A DNA stretch of 64,000 bases, from contig CM031870.1 in the NCBI GenBank assembly GCA_018697195.1, positions 14,324,538-14,388,537 of the forward strand. The letters run 5' to 3'. The DNA comes from Certhia americana. Its lineage: Eukaryota > Chordata > Aves > Passeriformes > Certhiidae. Of this stretch, positions 10,501 to 21,500 are shown in pieces; the first letter of the stretch is position 1, and each line of letters opens with the position of its first letter. Under the pieces are notes generated by a model. The model was not told the origin of the DNA. It made no database searches and saw only the letters and a program-made list of their open reading frames with translations. The position numbers and the translations under genes are program-made.

Positions 10501-13500
10501 GGAGCTTTGCTGTGTCCTGGCACGCTGCTGGATTTGCTGTCCATGTAGTTCTGTAAAGGCACAGAGAGGGAAATCCAGGGGGAATGGTTTCCCACAGCCA
10601 GAGTGCAGGGATAGATGGGATATTGGGAAGGAATTGTTCCCTGGGAGGGTGGGCAGGCCCTGACACAGGGTGCCCAGAGCAGCTGTGGCTGCCCCTGGAT
10701 CCCTGGCAGTGTCCAAGGCCAGGCTGGACAGGGCTTGGAACAGCCTGGGACAGTGGAAGATGTTCCTGCCCATGGCAGGGGGTGGCACTGGATGATCTTT
10801 AAAGTCCCTTCCACCCCATTCCATGATTCTATGGCAGCCCACCCGCCCTTGCACCCAGATTTCCTGTATGGCCATGCAAAATTATCAGTGAGCTTCTGCT
10901 GGGACTTTTCTTGGTCAGATTACAGGGATTAAAATGTATTTTAATGTATTAATGTATTTTGTGTCTTTCTTAATGTACTTAATCTAATTTATTGGCAGCC
11001 TCCAAGAGGAAGGTGCCAGTATGGAGAGACCTGAGGGAACGGCTAGAACTGTGCCAGGGGAGGTTTAGGTTGGATTTTAGGAAAAGTTTCTTCCCTCAGA
11101 GGGTGCTGGGCACTGCCCAGGCTCCCCAGGGATGGGCACGGCCCCGAGGCTGCCAGAGCAGCAGGAGAGTTTGGACAGGGATGCCCAGGGTGGGATTGTT
11201 GGAGGGTCTGTGCAGGGCCTGGATCTGGATCCATGATCTTTGTGGATCCCTTCCAGCTCAGGATATTCCCTGATTCTGTGACACCTCCCCAGGCCAGGAG
11301 AGCCCCGGGCTGGGGGTACCCACCGCCACATCCCTGATGTACCGCCCCAGCCGGCAGCGATATTCCTCGTTCAGCTCCTTCAGCCGAAGCTGCAGCCGGG
11401 AGTTCTCTGCCTCCACCTCCTGGAGCTGGCCCTGGGATGTCAGCAGCACCTGGCACAGCAAACAAAAATCCTGCTGCCCCTCCAGCTGAGGAGTGGGAGC
11501 TGAGACCCTTCCTAAGAGTTGGAGGGTCTCCATTTCCAAATATTTGGCTTCACAAGAGCTGGGAAGGACCTGGATTTTCAGAGGAACCCACTGGAAATGT
11601 TTATAATCCCTATTCCCTTGCTACCTCCTGTCATTTGCCACCCCACCCACCCCAGTGATTCCACCAACTCTTTCTGAAAACCAGTGAGCAAAATTCCTCC
11701 CACCAGCTTTGCAAGCAGCGCTTCCACCACGTGCAGGAGGAAACTGCACGGGGAGAACGGCGGTGTGACAAACTCCCTGGGGAGGGAGAGGTGTTGGAGC
11801 ACCTGGATTCAAGGCATCCCAGCCCTGCCAGCTCCGGAGGAGCTCAGGGCAGGTGGGAGGGGTGGAGAGAATCCGTCCTCACCGCAGATTGCTCCGCCAG
11901 CCTCTGCCGGCTGTCCCCAGCCGCTCCCTTTGCCTCCTGCAGCTCCTTCCCCAGCGCCAGCCTGGACACACAGGAAGAAGCTGGGTTTATTTTAACCCCT
12001 CAAACTCCTTCTCCATCCCTGAAAGTGTTCAAAGCCAGGTTGGATGGGGCTTGGAACAACCTGGGCTAGTGGAAGGCGCCCCTGCCCATGGCAATGGGAT
12101 GGGTTTTAAGGTCCCTTCCAACCCAAACCACTCTGGGGCTCCATGGTTCTCCAACACAGCCAGTTCTGAGAAGAAAATCGCTTTGGAATGACAGAAATCT
12201 CCCAGCAGCAGCTGCCAGCCCCCAAATGTGTGTCAACCAGTGCCATAAAACATCTCCCCACTAAAGGTGAACACCCTCCACAGTTCAGCAGGAATCCTGT
12301 ATCATCCCTGCTGGGGCAGCCTTTCCTGGGACATTAACCCCATTCCAAGGTGATGGAAAACCCACTGTGTGGGTTAAGGGCTGGGCTGGATTGATCTCTG
12401 GGATGTCACCCGTTTGCTGTGTGACACAGAGAGTGGATTTTCAAGGTGTCCCTGAACACCACCAACTTTAATCTAACAGCTCTGAAGAGCCTTGAAAACA
12501 TCAGGTTTTCTTTCCAGGCCTTGCTTCTTCCAAGGGTGGATCATCATTCCTTCCCTTTACCCCCCAAAAGGCAAATTGCCTCCTCTCCTGCTCCCATGGG
12601 TCAAACCCAGCTGCAACAAGTCCCACAAACACCTGGCTGAGCAGAGGGGACACTCACACTCGCTCCTCCAGCTTCTGCTGCTGCTCATCGTGGGTTTTCT
12701 TCAGTTTTTCCAGCTCCGCTTTTATGTTATCCTGGTTTCCAAGCAACTGAGGGACCAAACGAAGAGGAAGATGAGGCAGAAGGTTGAGTGAAGAGAGGAC
12801 AAAGTGAGGAGAAGGGGGAAGGACTGGTTTAACTGGGAGGGACTGGTGCCCTCTAGCAGGGCAGGAATGGTGTCTGAGGCACAGCCAGGGCACGTGGAGG
12901 TGCGCATGTGTCGCTCTCCCGAGGGAAACGCTCACGTTGAGAGTCAGATTCCCAGCAGAAGCTGGTGGCGGAGCCCAAGCTGGTTCTGCAAGGGCTGCAG
13001 ATGGGGAGGAGGCAGGGACCATCTCTGTGCTCTCAGTTTTGGGTGCTTCATCACCCCCAGATTTCTCAAGCATGAGAAAGAAGGGGAAAAAAAATGTCCT
13101 CTGCACTTTTCAGCTTCTAAACTCCCATCTGCGTTCCCCTTGCCAGGGCATGGACCCAGGGAATCACCTCTGCCCTCCTCAGCTCTGCCTGCACGTCTGG
13201 AGTTATTCCCATCTCGTTTTGCAACTGCAGAGTTTAAAAAAAGGATTTAAAATGAATCAGGGCATCAGCTGATCCACAGAACTCAAGTTAGCACCAGGAG
13301 GTGCCAGCCGCAGTTGGAATCAATCCCCCCTCTGCTTCCCAGGGGCCCAGCAGCAGACCCCCACACACTCACGTTTCTTCCCAGCTCCTGCTGCTCGTGC
13401 TCAGAGGCAGTTACATCCTCAGGCTGCTTTGGGGAGAGAGAAGAAGGGGCCTGGTGGGTCCCTGTTCTCCAAAGGGCTAGTGGAAGGGCAGGGAGCCCCT

Positions 13501-14716
13501 TACCTTCCCCCGCCGGGCAGAGCGGGGATGTCCCGCTGCTCTCCCTCTTCCCACCTCACGGGAGGATTGATGGGCCAGGCCAGGGGGGTGGATGCTGTCT
13601 TTGGCCAGGCTGAGCAGCTCCTGGGTCAGCTCCTCATTCCTCAACACCTGCCAGGTCAAACAAGAAGTAAAGAAGTTCTGAAATCCCCCTCTGGTCAGCA
13701 CAACCCTGCTGCTCCTGCTGCATGATCCAGGCAGGCAGCCTCTCCCCTCCCCTCCCCTCCCCTCCCCAAATCAAGTTTTAGTTTTAGTTCTGTCTCCTAT
13801 GTCTAAAGATACCGGTGGTTTTCTGGTTCTCATGGAAATGCATTGCCAGGCAGCAGAGTCATTCCCATGGAATGTTATCCCTCTGCACATCTCACACTCA
13901 AATCCAGATCCCAACCCTGGGCACAGCTCTGGCACCACTTCTGCAGGCCTCCAGCTCCCTCCTCACCCCCACTCCACACCCTCTGTGCAGCTTCCCAGCA
14001 CTTCAGGAACATCCAACCCCATGGAACAGCTTTGAGCAGTGCTGGGCTTCATAGTGCAAGAAGGGACAAGTGTCCATCCATCCATCCATCCATCCATCCA
14101 TCCATCCATCCATCCATCCNNNNNNNNNNTCCATCCCTCCCTCCCTCCATCCCTCTCTCCGGGATGACACAATCCCTTTCTGTTGGAATGCATCCCCCGG
14201 CAGCAGCCAGCCCACAGCCCCGTGTAGGCAGCGAGATTCAAAGCGGTGCTGCTGTGAAGTGACACATTTCCAAAAGATAAAGAGGATCTGAATGAGAAGA
14301 GCTCTGTTACAGGTGATCTGCAAGGAACACTGGGGGAATTCGTGTCTCCCAGGAGGGTTTCTGTGTAGATAACAAAGCTCTGATGGGGTTTATGACTGGG
14401 GACAAGCTTGAGTAATTGTTACCATGGCAGTGAATCGGGAGGATGGGAGGCAGAGGTCATCTGAGTCATCCGTGGAGAGAATAGCTTATCAAAAGATAGC
14501 ACGGGGTGGGCTGGGGGAGAGCGAGGAGAAAGGAGGCTGACAAAGAGGTGAGATATACAGCTGTGAAACCTGACAGCTCCTCGGAGACAGCCCGCTTGTT
14601 CCCCGGCCCGCAGCCATCCATCTGCAGCTGTCAGCCCTGACAATTTGATCGCAGGGGTCACAAGGACCGGTTTAAAGAAAAAAAAAAAAAAGAAAAAAAG
14701 AAAAAAAGGGGAAAAA

Positions 14717-14755
<39 letters not shown>

Positions 14756-17700
14756 GTCCCCGGTTTGAGTTGGGCTTCGCTGCCTTTCCGGAGCTCCCGA
14801 GCCTGGCGTGGCTCCAGGGAAAACCCCGGAGCGCGTTTGGGTCCCCTCCGGAGCTGCAGCCGCAGCCGGCGCGAACCCGGCGGACAAAAGGAGAAGGAAA
14901 CAACGAGCGAGGCAAGGTCAGAGCCTTGAAAAAGGAGAATTTACAGCGAGTCAGAAAACAGGCACCGAGTGCCTGCCTGGCATCTCCTGCGAGGAGCTTC
15001 CCGAGGGCCGAGCGAGGCGGCTCCTGCGGCCGGGGACAGACACGGGCGATGTGTGATGTGTGAATCCCGCAGGGGACAATGGAGCCGCGACAATTCCGAG
15101 GCTCCGACTGTTCCCGGACAAGGGGCCGTGAATGAGCCCGCCGAGCTGCTCCTGCGCCAAGCAGCCATGACAACATATTGGCAAGGTCACAAGTAGCACT
15201 TGTAATTGGGAATGTGTAAAAGGTTCATTGTCTGTCCCAGAAGAGCGCCGGGGAAGGGGAGGGGGGCAGAACCGCAGGCTGCTTTTCCCATTTCCTTTGG
15301 GAAAGTCCGCACTGGGAAAATAATGAGCAAGAGGCCCATGTCGCGACAAGTCCCAGGCTGCCAAGTCGGAGCCTCTGTGGCTTCAGGCAGGGATTTTTGG
15401 GAGCCGGAGCCAAGGAACGGGGGTAAACTCCTCGGCATATGGAGGGCATCCAAGGAATTCACCTCTGGCTTCTGGACTGCCCCGCCGCTCCTGGGAGCAG
15501 CCTGGTCCAGGGGGGAGGTGTCCCGAGCCAGGGGGGGCAATGAGATGAGTTTTAAAGCCCCTTCCACCCCAAAGACTCTGTGATTCCTCAGGATGCTATC
15601 TGGCACAGAACTGAGCCCACGTGCTTTCACTCTCCAAAACGTTCCGGGACCCGCGTGAAAACCGTGTGTTATTACCCCAAAACCCGCTAAACCCGTCATT
15701 TACAGGTGTCAGCTGCCTGAAAAATCCAGGTTTTGACAAACGCATTGCACCCCCTTGGGGACAAGAAGCAGCTGAGAGTGCTGATGACTGAGTTATTCCC
15801 CCTTGAGCCCCGCACAGGATCACAGGGTGGGATCCCACCCTGCCAGAGCTGAGTTCTCCTCCTTGTGAGAAATCCCAGTCTCTCAGCTTCTGGGGGACAA
15901 ATGATGGCTCCACGAGGGTCACTCACTCCCGGATGATCATTATCTGCCAGAGCCCATCCAAACACGCCGGACCAAAGCGGCATTCCTGCTCCACAGATTC
16001 CCAACAGAGCTCGGCATGGAAAACCAGGTCATTGAGCTGAGGCAGCTAAACTATCAGCCGGGGGAGGGAGGGAGCAGGAGGGTGTCAGTCATTCCATCCG
16101 ATTCAAAAAGAAGGAGAAACGGGAGGGGGGAGAGGGAGGGGACAGAGGAAGGGCTATTGAAGGAGCCAAAGAAATGCTCCAATGTGGGTCCGAAAGCCTC
16201 TGGTTAATCACTGCTAAGCTAGCAGTCAGCGGGAAGGTGTCTGTCCTTTAAGGAGCCATCACGAACTTGCTTAAATTCGGTGTTTTTAGAAACTTGTCGA
16301 CCTGGAAGCTGCCAGGCCCCTTCCCGCTGCCGCCCGAAATGAGAGCGGCTCCAACCCGTTCACGTGCGGGCTGCGCAAGCCAAGCAGAAAAAAAAGGGAA
16401 ACAAAGGGAGCAGGGAGTGAGGGGGGAGCGGCCCCGACAGCCCCGTCCTGACCCCCGGGCACCGCCTGGGGCCGCCGGGGCAGCGGCAGCGACAGTGACA
16501 GCAGCGGCTCTGTCCACGGGGTGCCGGGGGGGGGGCAGAGTGGGCACAGCACTGTCCCCAGCCCCTGTCCTCAGTCCCTGTCCCCTGCTTTATCCCCTGC
16601 CCGGTCCCCTGCCTTGTCCCCAGCCCCGTCCCCTGACCTGTCCCCTGCTTTATCCCCAGCCCTGTTCCCTGTCCCCAGAGAGCATCCCAGGACCAGGCTC
16701 TGCCGTGTCACAGCCCAGAGGCCGGACACATCCTGGCCGTGTGTGCTGGGACCCTGAACCCCCCCTGTGCTGGGCTGAGCCCCAGTGTGGGCAGCAGGAG
16801 GGGGGGATTCTGCCCCCTCAGGTGAGACCCCACCTGCAGAGCTGCCTCCAGCCCTGGGGCCAACAGCAGCAGGACCTGGAGCTGCTGGAGAGAGTCCAGA
16901 GGAGCCCATGGAGATGTCCCAGGGGCTGGAGCTCCTCTGGAGCCAGGCTGGGAGAGCTGGGGGTGCTCAGCTGGAGAGAAGAAGGCTCCAGGGACACCTC
17001 AGAGCCCCTTGCAGGGCCTAAAGGGGCTCCAGGAGAGCTGGAGAGGGACTGAGGACAAGGGATGGAGGGACAGGATTCAGGGAACGGTTTCCCACGGCCA
17101 GAGGGCAGGGATAGATGGGATATTGGGCAGGAATTGTTCCCTGGGAGGGTGGGCAGGCCCTGGTACAGGGTGCCCAGAGCAGCTGTGGCTGCCCCTGGAT
17201 CCCTGGCAGTGTCCAAGGCCAGGCTGGATAGGGCTTGGAACAGCCTGGGACAGTGGAAGGTGTCCCTGGACATGGCTGGAGTGGCTCTGGATGGTTTTTT
17301 GTACAATTGTGGGAGAACCTCCCTGGACCTGAGCTGGGACGGGGACACACAACTGAAATCTCAGCCAGGTTCCTGTGAGGAACCTTGAAGTGAGAGGTGG
17401 AGCTGGGATCTCTGGGATGAACCCTGCAGCCTCTCTCACCTCCTGGTCCAGCTCTCTGCCGAGGGCCAGGTAATTGCTCTTCAGGATGATGAACTCCTCA
17501 GCCAGCTCCTGCCGGCCGCTCTCCAGGACACGCAGCTTCTCCTGCAGGGAATCCCGCTCCCCAACCACCCTGGCACTGCACAGCTCCAGCTCCTGCACCC
17601 GGCTCTCCAAGGCCTGAACCTGCACGGGGGAGGCAGCAGAGTTACCCCAACAGCAACAACAGACAGATGATTTCATGGCAGCTCCTTGGGGCCTGGGGTG

Positions 17701-18988
17701 CTGGGGGGGAATTCAGCTCCATCTGAAGGCAGGAGGAGAGGCCAAGTGAAGTAAAGGTGGGTGTGGAAGGAGCTGCAGAGCTGGATGAAGGCATTGGCAG
17801 GGTTGGAATTGCCAGTGCCCCAGTGTGGGTACCTGTCAGAGCCCAGGACATTCCTCTGGATGCCCTGGATGGAAAAGAGTGATAATTAATTTGTCACAAG
17901 ATGAAAAGTAGAATTTTTGGGTTTTTAGATTGGGGGTTCAGGGGGCAAGATGGAGGAACCTGGGTGTGTCCTGTCCTTCTTGTTCTTCTTGCCCACTATC
18001 TTCTGCTGTGATGGTGGCACTTTCTGCTTGGTTTAGAGTAGGGACAGACTGTCCAACAAAGGTGATAGGGATTGGAAAATTATTGTAAATAAAGTACATG
18101 TAGTTTTTAGTATAAAAGTAAACACCACCCTGAGGGACGTGGATTGTGCCTTGGACTGACCTGCTGAGAGGATCTTTGCTAGTCAGGGAAAGAATGGAAT
18201 AGATAAGAGAAAATAAACAACTTTGGAAAGCAGAATTGACAACTCTTGACTTCTTCAATCACAGGGCTGGGAGAAAAGAACTTTTTAAGATCTCAGGGAC
18301 CATCAAAACCATAAGAAACCCGAGAGGTATTATACTATACCGTGTTCCTCAGCTGGAAGTTCTCCGTCTCGTAACGCTCCTTCATTTTGTTGGTCTCAAT
18401 CTGGAGATCCACGAGATCCTTGGAAATCTGGGAGAGAAAAAGTGAAGGCCATGGGTGGATGCTGAGGCCAGAGTGATGTCTGAGCACAACACGTGCCCCT
18501 CTAGAGGGAGGAATTTCCCCCCCAGATTTCCCACTGTGGATCTACAAGGATTCACAGCTCAGTTCTCTCCAACTCCCAAAGTTTTACCTTCAGTTTTTCC
18601 TCTTCACTGAGGACCATCCTGGCTGGGAATTCTGTCTGGGAGCCAGGCAGCTTTCCCATCTCCTCCTGTGGGTCTCCAAGCCGGTGCATCTCCTCCTTCC
18701 CATCCTCCAGCTGCACCTGGAGGCACAGAGCAGCTCCAGCTGCGCCCTCCTCTCCCCCTCAGTGCTGGAAGAGCTCAGCTCTTCAAATTCCAAATTCCAG
18801 CCAGGCTTTCCAGCTGCCATTTCTCCCCTGTGGGGGAGGATTTCCTTGGCAGAGTGACCTGGGGAGGAGCTGCAGCCCTTCATACCTGTATTTTGGGTCA
18901 GCAAGATGCTCTGTCAGGATACTCACATTCCCGTTCTCTGTGACAATTCCAAGGTCCATGTGCTCAGTGGCCAGGATCTCTGCAGTGC
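4596..18988 (-). CDS. CCDC78: Coiled-coil domain-containing protein 78, at least 13 coding exons (5' end uncertain)
   Basis: Exons in transcript order: 18988-18927, 18716-18588, 18427-18341, 17619-17440, 13647-13504, 13423-13373, 12731-12658, 11961-11883, 11449-11324, 10550-10339, 9797-9626, 7062-6994, 5689-5589 and 4677-4596. All junctions are GT-AG and phases agree, giving at least 521 residues (human about 438). Recognition rests on segments aligning to the human protein: [53 protein letters not shown] and HENLLIAY. Almost the whole protein is predicted coiled coil. The known role is in deuterosomes and centriole amplification in multiciliated cells, and human mutations are linked to a myopathy. 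The first listed exon begins with two bases of a codon, so an upstream exon ending in phase 1 is expected unless translation starts at the internal ATG 18961-18959. Confidence 0.88.
5041..5350 (+). mobile_element. CR1 3' fragment
   Basis: Contains GGTGCCCAGAGCAGCTGTGG and GTCCAAGGCCAGGCTGGACA, hallmarks of the CR1 3' UTR. In the last CCDC78 intron. Confidence 0.85.
6005..6515 (-). mobile_element. CR1 fragment (antisense, long)
   Basis: About 510 bases of reversed CR1 3'-region, including GTTTGAGGCCGTTCCCTCTC and CTCCTTTTCTCCAGGCTGAG. In a CCDC78 intron. Confidence 0.85.
6725..6875 (+). mobile_element. CR1-like 3' fragment
   Basis: GGGCACGGCCCTGAGGCTGC, then GTGGGGTTGTTGGGGTGTCT and a degraded tail ending TTTTCTGTGACTCC. 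It shares this subfamily sequence with the copy at 11030-11285 and the reversed copy at 33530-33785. Confidence 0.7.
8770..9075 (-). mobile_element. CR1 3' fragment (antisense)
   Basis: Reversed CR1 tail, then GGATCCAGGGGCAGCCACAG and CCAACCTAAATCTCTCCTCT. In a CCDC78 intron. Confidence 0.85.
9225..9405 (+). mobile_element. CR1 3' tail
   Basis: CATCCCTGGAAGTGTCCAAG through the terminal TTCCAACCCAAACCGTTGTG and ATTCTGTC. Confidence 0.8.
9460..9560 (+). mobile_element. CR1 3' tail, older subfamily
   Basis: GATGTGGCACTCGGGGACAT followed by GACCCGATGATCTGAGAGGG and a degraded tail. It lies just downstream of a separate CR1 tail. Confidence 0.65.
10575..10835 (+). mobile_element. CR1 3' fragment
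   Basis: TGGGATATTGGGAAGGAATT through TTCCACCCCATTCCATGATT. It shares its core with the copies at 5041, 16755, 19475 and 49015. Confidence 0.85.
11030..11285 (+). mobile_element. CR1-like 3' fragment
   Basis: CAGGGGAGGTTTAGGTTGGA through CCTTCCAGCTCAGGATATTC and a CTGATTCTGTGACA end. Its end lies about 40 bases from the CCDC78 exon at 11324-11449. Confidence 0.8.
12005..12155 (+). mobile_element. CR1 3' tail
   Basis: AAAGCCAGGTTGGATGGGGC through TTCCAACCCAAACCACTCTG. In a CCDC78 intron. Confidence 0.8.
13739..13767. repeat. (CTCCC)n microsatellite
   Basis: About five perfect CTCCC units in a CCDC78 intron. Confidence 0.85.
14071..14160. repeat. (CCAT)n microsatellite broken by a 10-base N gap
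   Basis: About twelve CCAT units run into N at 14120-14129 and degrade beyond it into CCCT/CCAT words. The gap is probably an unresolved repeat length. Confidence 0.9.
14440..15200. promoter_or_regulatory. Non-repetitive, motif-rich block in the CCDC78 intron (candidate enhancer)
   Basis: The block contains TGAGTCA (14462-14468, AP-1), opposed GATA words (TTATC at 14486 and GATA at 14495), and E-box-like CAGCTGT words. After poly-A tracts (14666-14750) comes a GC-rich segment with several CpGs, two ACAAT words and CAAGGTCA. No coding pattern, CR1 or LTR is visible. The regulatory role is inference only. Confidence 0.3.
14666..14750 (+). repeat. Interrupted poly-A tracts
   Basis: A-rich runs broken by single G or T bases, the last about 30 A residues. 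No CR1 or SINE body is recognised upstream, so this may be a simple repeat or the tail of a degraded retrocopy. Confidence 0.7.
15485..15590 (+). mobile_element. CR1 3' tail
   Basis: GGGAGCAGCCTGGTCCAGGG through TTCCACCCCAAAGACTCTGT and GATTCC. Confidence 0.75.
16555..16680. repeat. Degenerate CCCTGTCCCC minisatellite
   Basis: Units of the type CCCCTGCTTTATCCCC / CCCCTGCCTTGTCCCC recur about seven times with an approximate 18-base period, directly upstream of a CR1 copy. Confidence 0.75.
16755..17310 (+). mobile_element. CR1 3' region, about 550 bases
   Basis: It starts near CCCCCCTGTGCTGGGCTGAG, continues through GGACCTGGAGCTGCTGGAGA and GGTGCCCAGAGCAGCTGTGG, and ends in a truncated tail. 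It closely resembles the copies at 40616-41465 and (reversed) 61905-62855. Its end lies about 130 bases from the CCDC78 exon at 17440-17619. Confidence 0.9.
17880..18297 (+). mobile_element. Solo LTR-like element, family A copy 1
   Basis: An AT-rich block in a CCDC78 intron, antisense to the gene. It shares ordered segments with 31942-32588 read on the other strand: GCAAGATGGAGGA, TTTCTGCTGTGATGGTGGCA, GTGCCTTGGACTGACCTG, AGATAAGAGAAAATAAACAA and GACTTCTTCAA. AATAAA at 18212-18217 sits near the 3' end, as in the R region of an LTR. No flanking duplication was found. No retroviral coding sequence is present. Confidence 0.7.
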
Positions 18989-19474
18989 CTGAGAAGCCAA
19001 GGAAGGACCCAAATCTCCCTAAGGAGTTTCTCCCGGAAGGTCCAGCGCTGTTGCTACCAACTTCGGTTACCAGAGGGTGTGGTTTCCACCACCGAGGTTT
19101 TAAGGCGGCTCCAAATCTTGCAGCCGCCCTGGGAGCTGCTGGAGGGAAAGCGATGGCCCTTCCCAGGAGGTTTCTGTGCTCCCAGCTCAGCCCACAGCAA
19201 ACAATGGAACAAGCAGCTCAGGAACGTCCCCAGGGCAGCAATCCTGCCAGTGAAGGGGTGGGTCCGATCCTTGTTATGGATCATTCCCAAACCTGGCTGC
19301 AGGGATGCCCATACCTATCCAGGGCAGGGATATTCCAATGCTTTAGGATCTGGCAAAGAGAGAGGGAGAGTGGCTTTTTACATGGGCTGACAGTGCTAGG
19401 ACTGTGCTAGGGGGGAAGATTTTAAAGTAACAGAGGAGAAATTGAGCATGTGTGCATTTGGCATGTGTATTTAG

Positions 19475-19700
19475 GTGGGATTTTGGGAAGGAATTGTTCC
19501 CTGGGAGGGTGCTGAGCCCTGGCACAGGGTGCCCAGAGCAGTTGTGGCTGCCCCTGGATCCCTGGCAGTGTCCGAGGCCAGGCTGGACAGGGCTTGGAGC
19601 AGCCTGGGACAGTGGGAGGTGTCCCTGGACATGGCTGGAGTGGCTCTGGATGGATTTTAAGGTCCCTTCCCACCCAGCCCATTCCATGATCCCATGATCT
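19475..19700 (+). mobile_element. CR1 3' fragment
   Basis: GGGAAGGAATTGTTCCCTGG through TTCCATGATCCCATGATCTG. Confidence 0.85.
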
Positions 19701-20109
19701 GATTAACCCAGTAATTAACTCTCTAAACCAACCACCTGCTCCAAGCCCATCCCATCCCATCTAATTTTGTCCTTCCTCTTGATCTCTGCAGTTCTTGAAC
19801 CTGCCAATGAGCTGCCCAAAATGCAGGGTCTCTGAGTTCTGGGTGGCAGGAAAGACCTTTCCCCAATTCATCCCTTCACATCAGAGCTACTGGGTGGAAA
19901 AAAGATGTTTTAAAGCCAAGCATGCAGTGAAACAAGCCTGGATTAGCCCAGCCAGTGCTAAATCTGGGTTGGGTTGGTCTGGGTGCTGCTGCTGGCTCCA
20001 AACTGGGACCTGCCAGGCTGGAATGGGACAAATCTCGCAACCAAAAGCGTTTTGAGAATCTCCAGGGTCAGTGTGAGGGTAACTCTGCAGGGCAGAGGGG
20101 ATAACCCTG

Positions 20110-20200
20110 GAAAACCTCAAAAAGGGATAAAACCAGATGGACTGGGAGAACTTTAAAGGTGCCTTCCAACTCAAACTCTTCCACGATTCTAAAATGAATA
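20110..20200 (+). mobile_element. Degraded CR1 tail
   Basis: GATGGACTGGGAGAACTTTA then CTTCCAACTCAAACTCTTCC and ACGATTCTAAAATG. Confidence 0.55.
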
Positions 20201-20869
20201 CCAACTCTTAATCTCTTCATTTCAAGCTTATTATTGCTGCTATTTCTGTAGAGTGGGTGAGTTTAGGTAAGAATCTGTCTCCCACAGAAAAAAAAAAAAA
20301 AAAAAGAAGCTTTGACAATATAATGTTCAAAAAAACCCCAGAGCTCTGAATAACTCCTTAGGATCTGTCAGAGCTCAGTGGATGGGAGGCAGAGGGGCCA
20401 TCCTGACAGAAGCTCCGTGACAAGCAGAGCTCCTCACCTGGTCCAGACTGCTGCAGGAGACCCCAGAGCCCCTCAGGGAAGGTGCCCAGAGGCCAGACCC
20501 AGGGGCTGAGCATTTCAGGAGGGGGACTCAGGGGAAGGAGAAGCCGAGCAAACCGTGCAATTACGGCTTGTTTTTCTGCAAAAGAACTTAACAGACCTGA
20601 AATAATTTTATTAAGGTAATGAAAGTGTTGATGAAGAATTCACAGTCTCTTCACACCCAGCCAGGAGCTGAATTCACACCCTGCCCACGGCGCATGGGGC
20701 TCGGCAGCCTCGGAGGGGGCTGAGCAGCAGCTCCACTCCCCTGCGTGTGTCCTGAGGGGTCTCAGCCCCACACGGACACCCCTGGGGTGGGCACCTCCAT
20801 CCCACACCCCCAGGATGCCATCCCAGACCCCGAGACCCTGACTTGGGGGGGACAAATCACATCACCCAT

Positions 20870-21345
20870 CACATGGGTGCTCCCTTGATGCCTTCTGGAG
20901 GCTGAGCTGGAGCAGAGCCCAGCCAGAGCAAAAGGATAAATAAAGGATTTATTAAAAGGTCTCACTGGACACACCTGGGCTGCACAAGAGCTCAGCTGGG
21001 CTACACCCAAGATGGACCCAAAATGGTCACAAAAAATGGATGCCTGATCACCAGGTGTCACACTTTGATAAATTTTGGTCCATTTGCATATTGGAGTTAA
21101 TTGTCCAATTACAGCTTCAGATTATGAAGCTCCATCCTCCTTGTTTTTCTCTCTTCCCTTCACCGTTGTTTTTGGTTTTGGGCCTGAAATTGGTATCAGT
21201 TGTCCTTGGTCCCAAGCTGGAAAAGGAATTGCTTTGTCTCCCTACTCTATGAAGAGAGCTCACCAACACTTAATACAAAAACCAGAACTACCCACTAAAA
21301 CAGCACAGAACCTGAAAAATAGAAAAAGCTAAAACTTCAGGCATC
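20870..21345 (-). mobile_element. Possible solo LTR, a different family
   Basis: An AT-richer block whose minus strand reads from CTGAAGTTTTAGCTTTTTCT through CATATGCAAAT-type promoter words (CCAATATGCAAATG) to CTTTTAATAAATCCTTTATT, then a GC-rich end. An octamer/TATA-like middle with AATAAA near the 3' end fits an LTR. No clear flanking duplication or TG...CA ends could be fixed, so the boundaries are approximate. Confidence 0.5.
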
Positions 21346-21394
21346 ACCCTGAGCAGCAGCGAGCCCGTTCCACCAGGCAGAGGAAGATTGATAT

Positions 21395-21500
21395 GTGCAC
21401 ACACGATGCTGTTTGTGCACACACGATGCTGTTTGTGCACACACAGAGCTGTTTGTGCACACATGGGGTTGTTTGTGCACACACAGAGCTGTTTGTGCAA
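21395..21500 (+). repeat. 20-bp minisatellite, about five copies
   Basis: The unit GTGCACACACGATGCTGTTT (variants ACAGAGCT and ATGGGGTT) is repeated five times in exact 20-base register, followed by a partial sixth copy. Confidence 0.9.

Noticed and set aside
12925..13015. Possible extra CCDC78 exon (minus strand, ends AAC/GTGAGC)
   Set aside because: Its open frame starts in the wrong phase after the preceding exon, and the flanking exons already join in frame with a good match to human.
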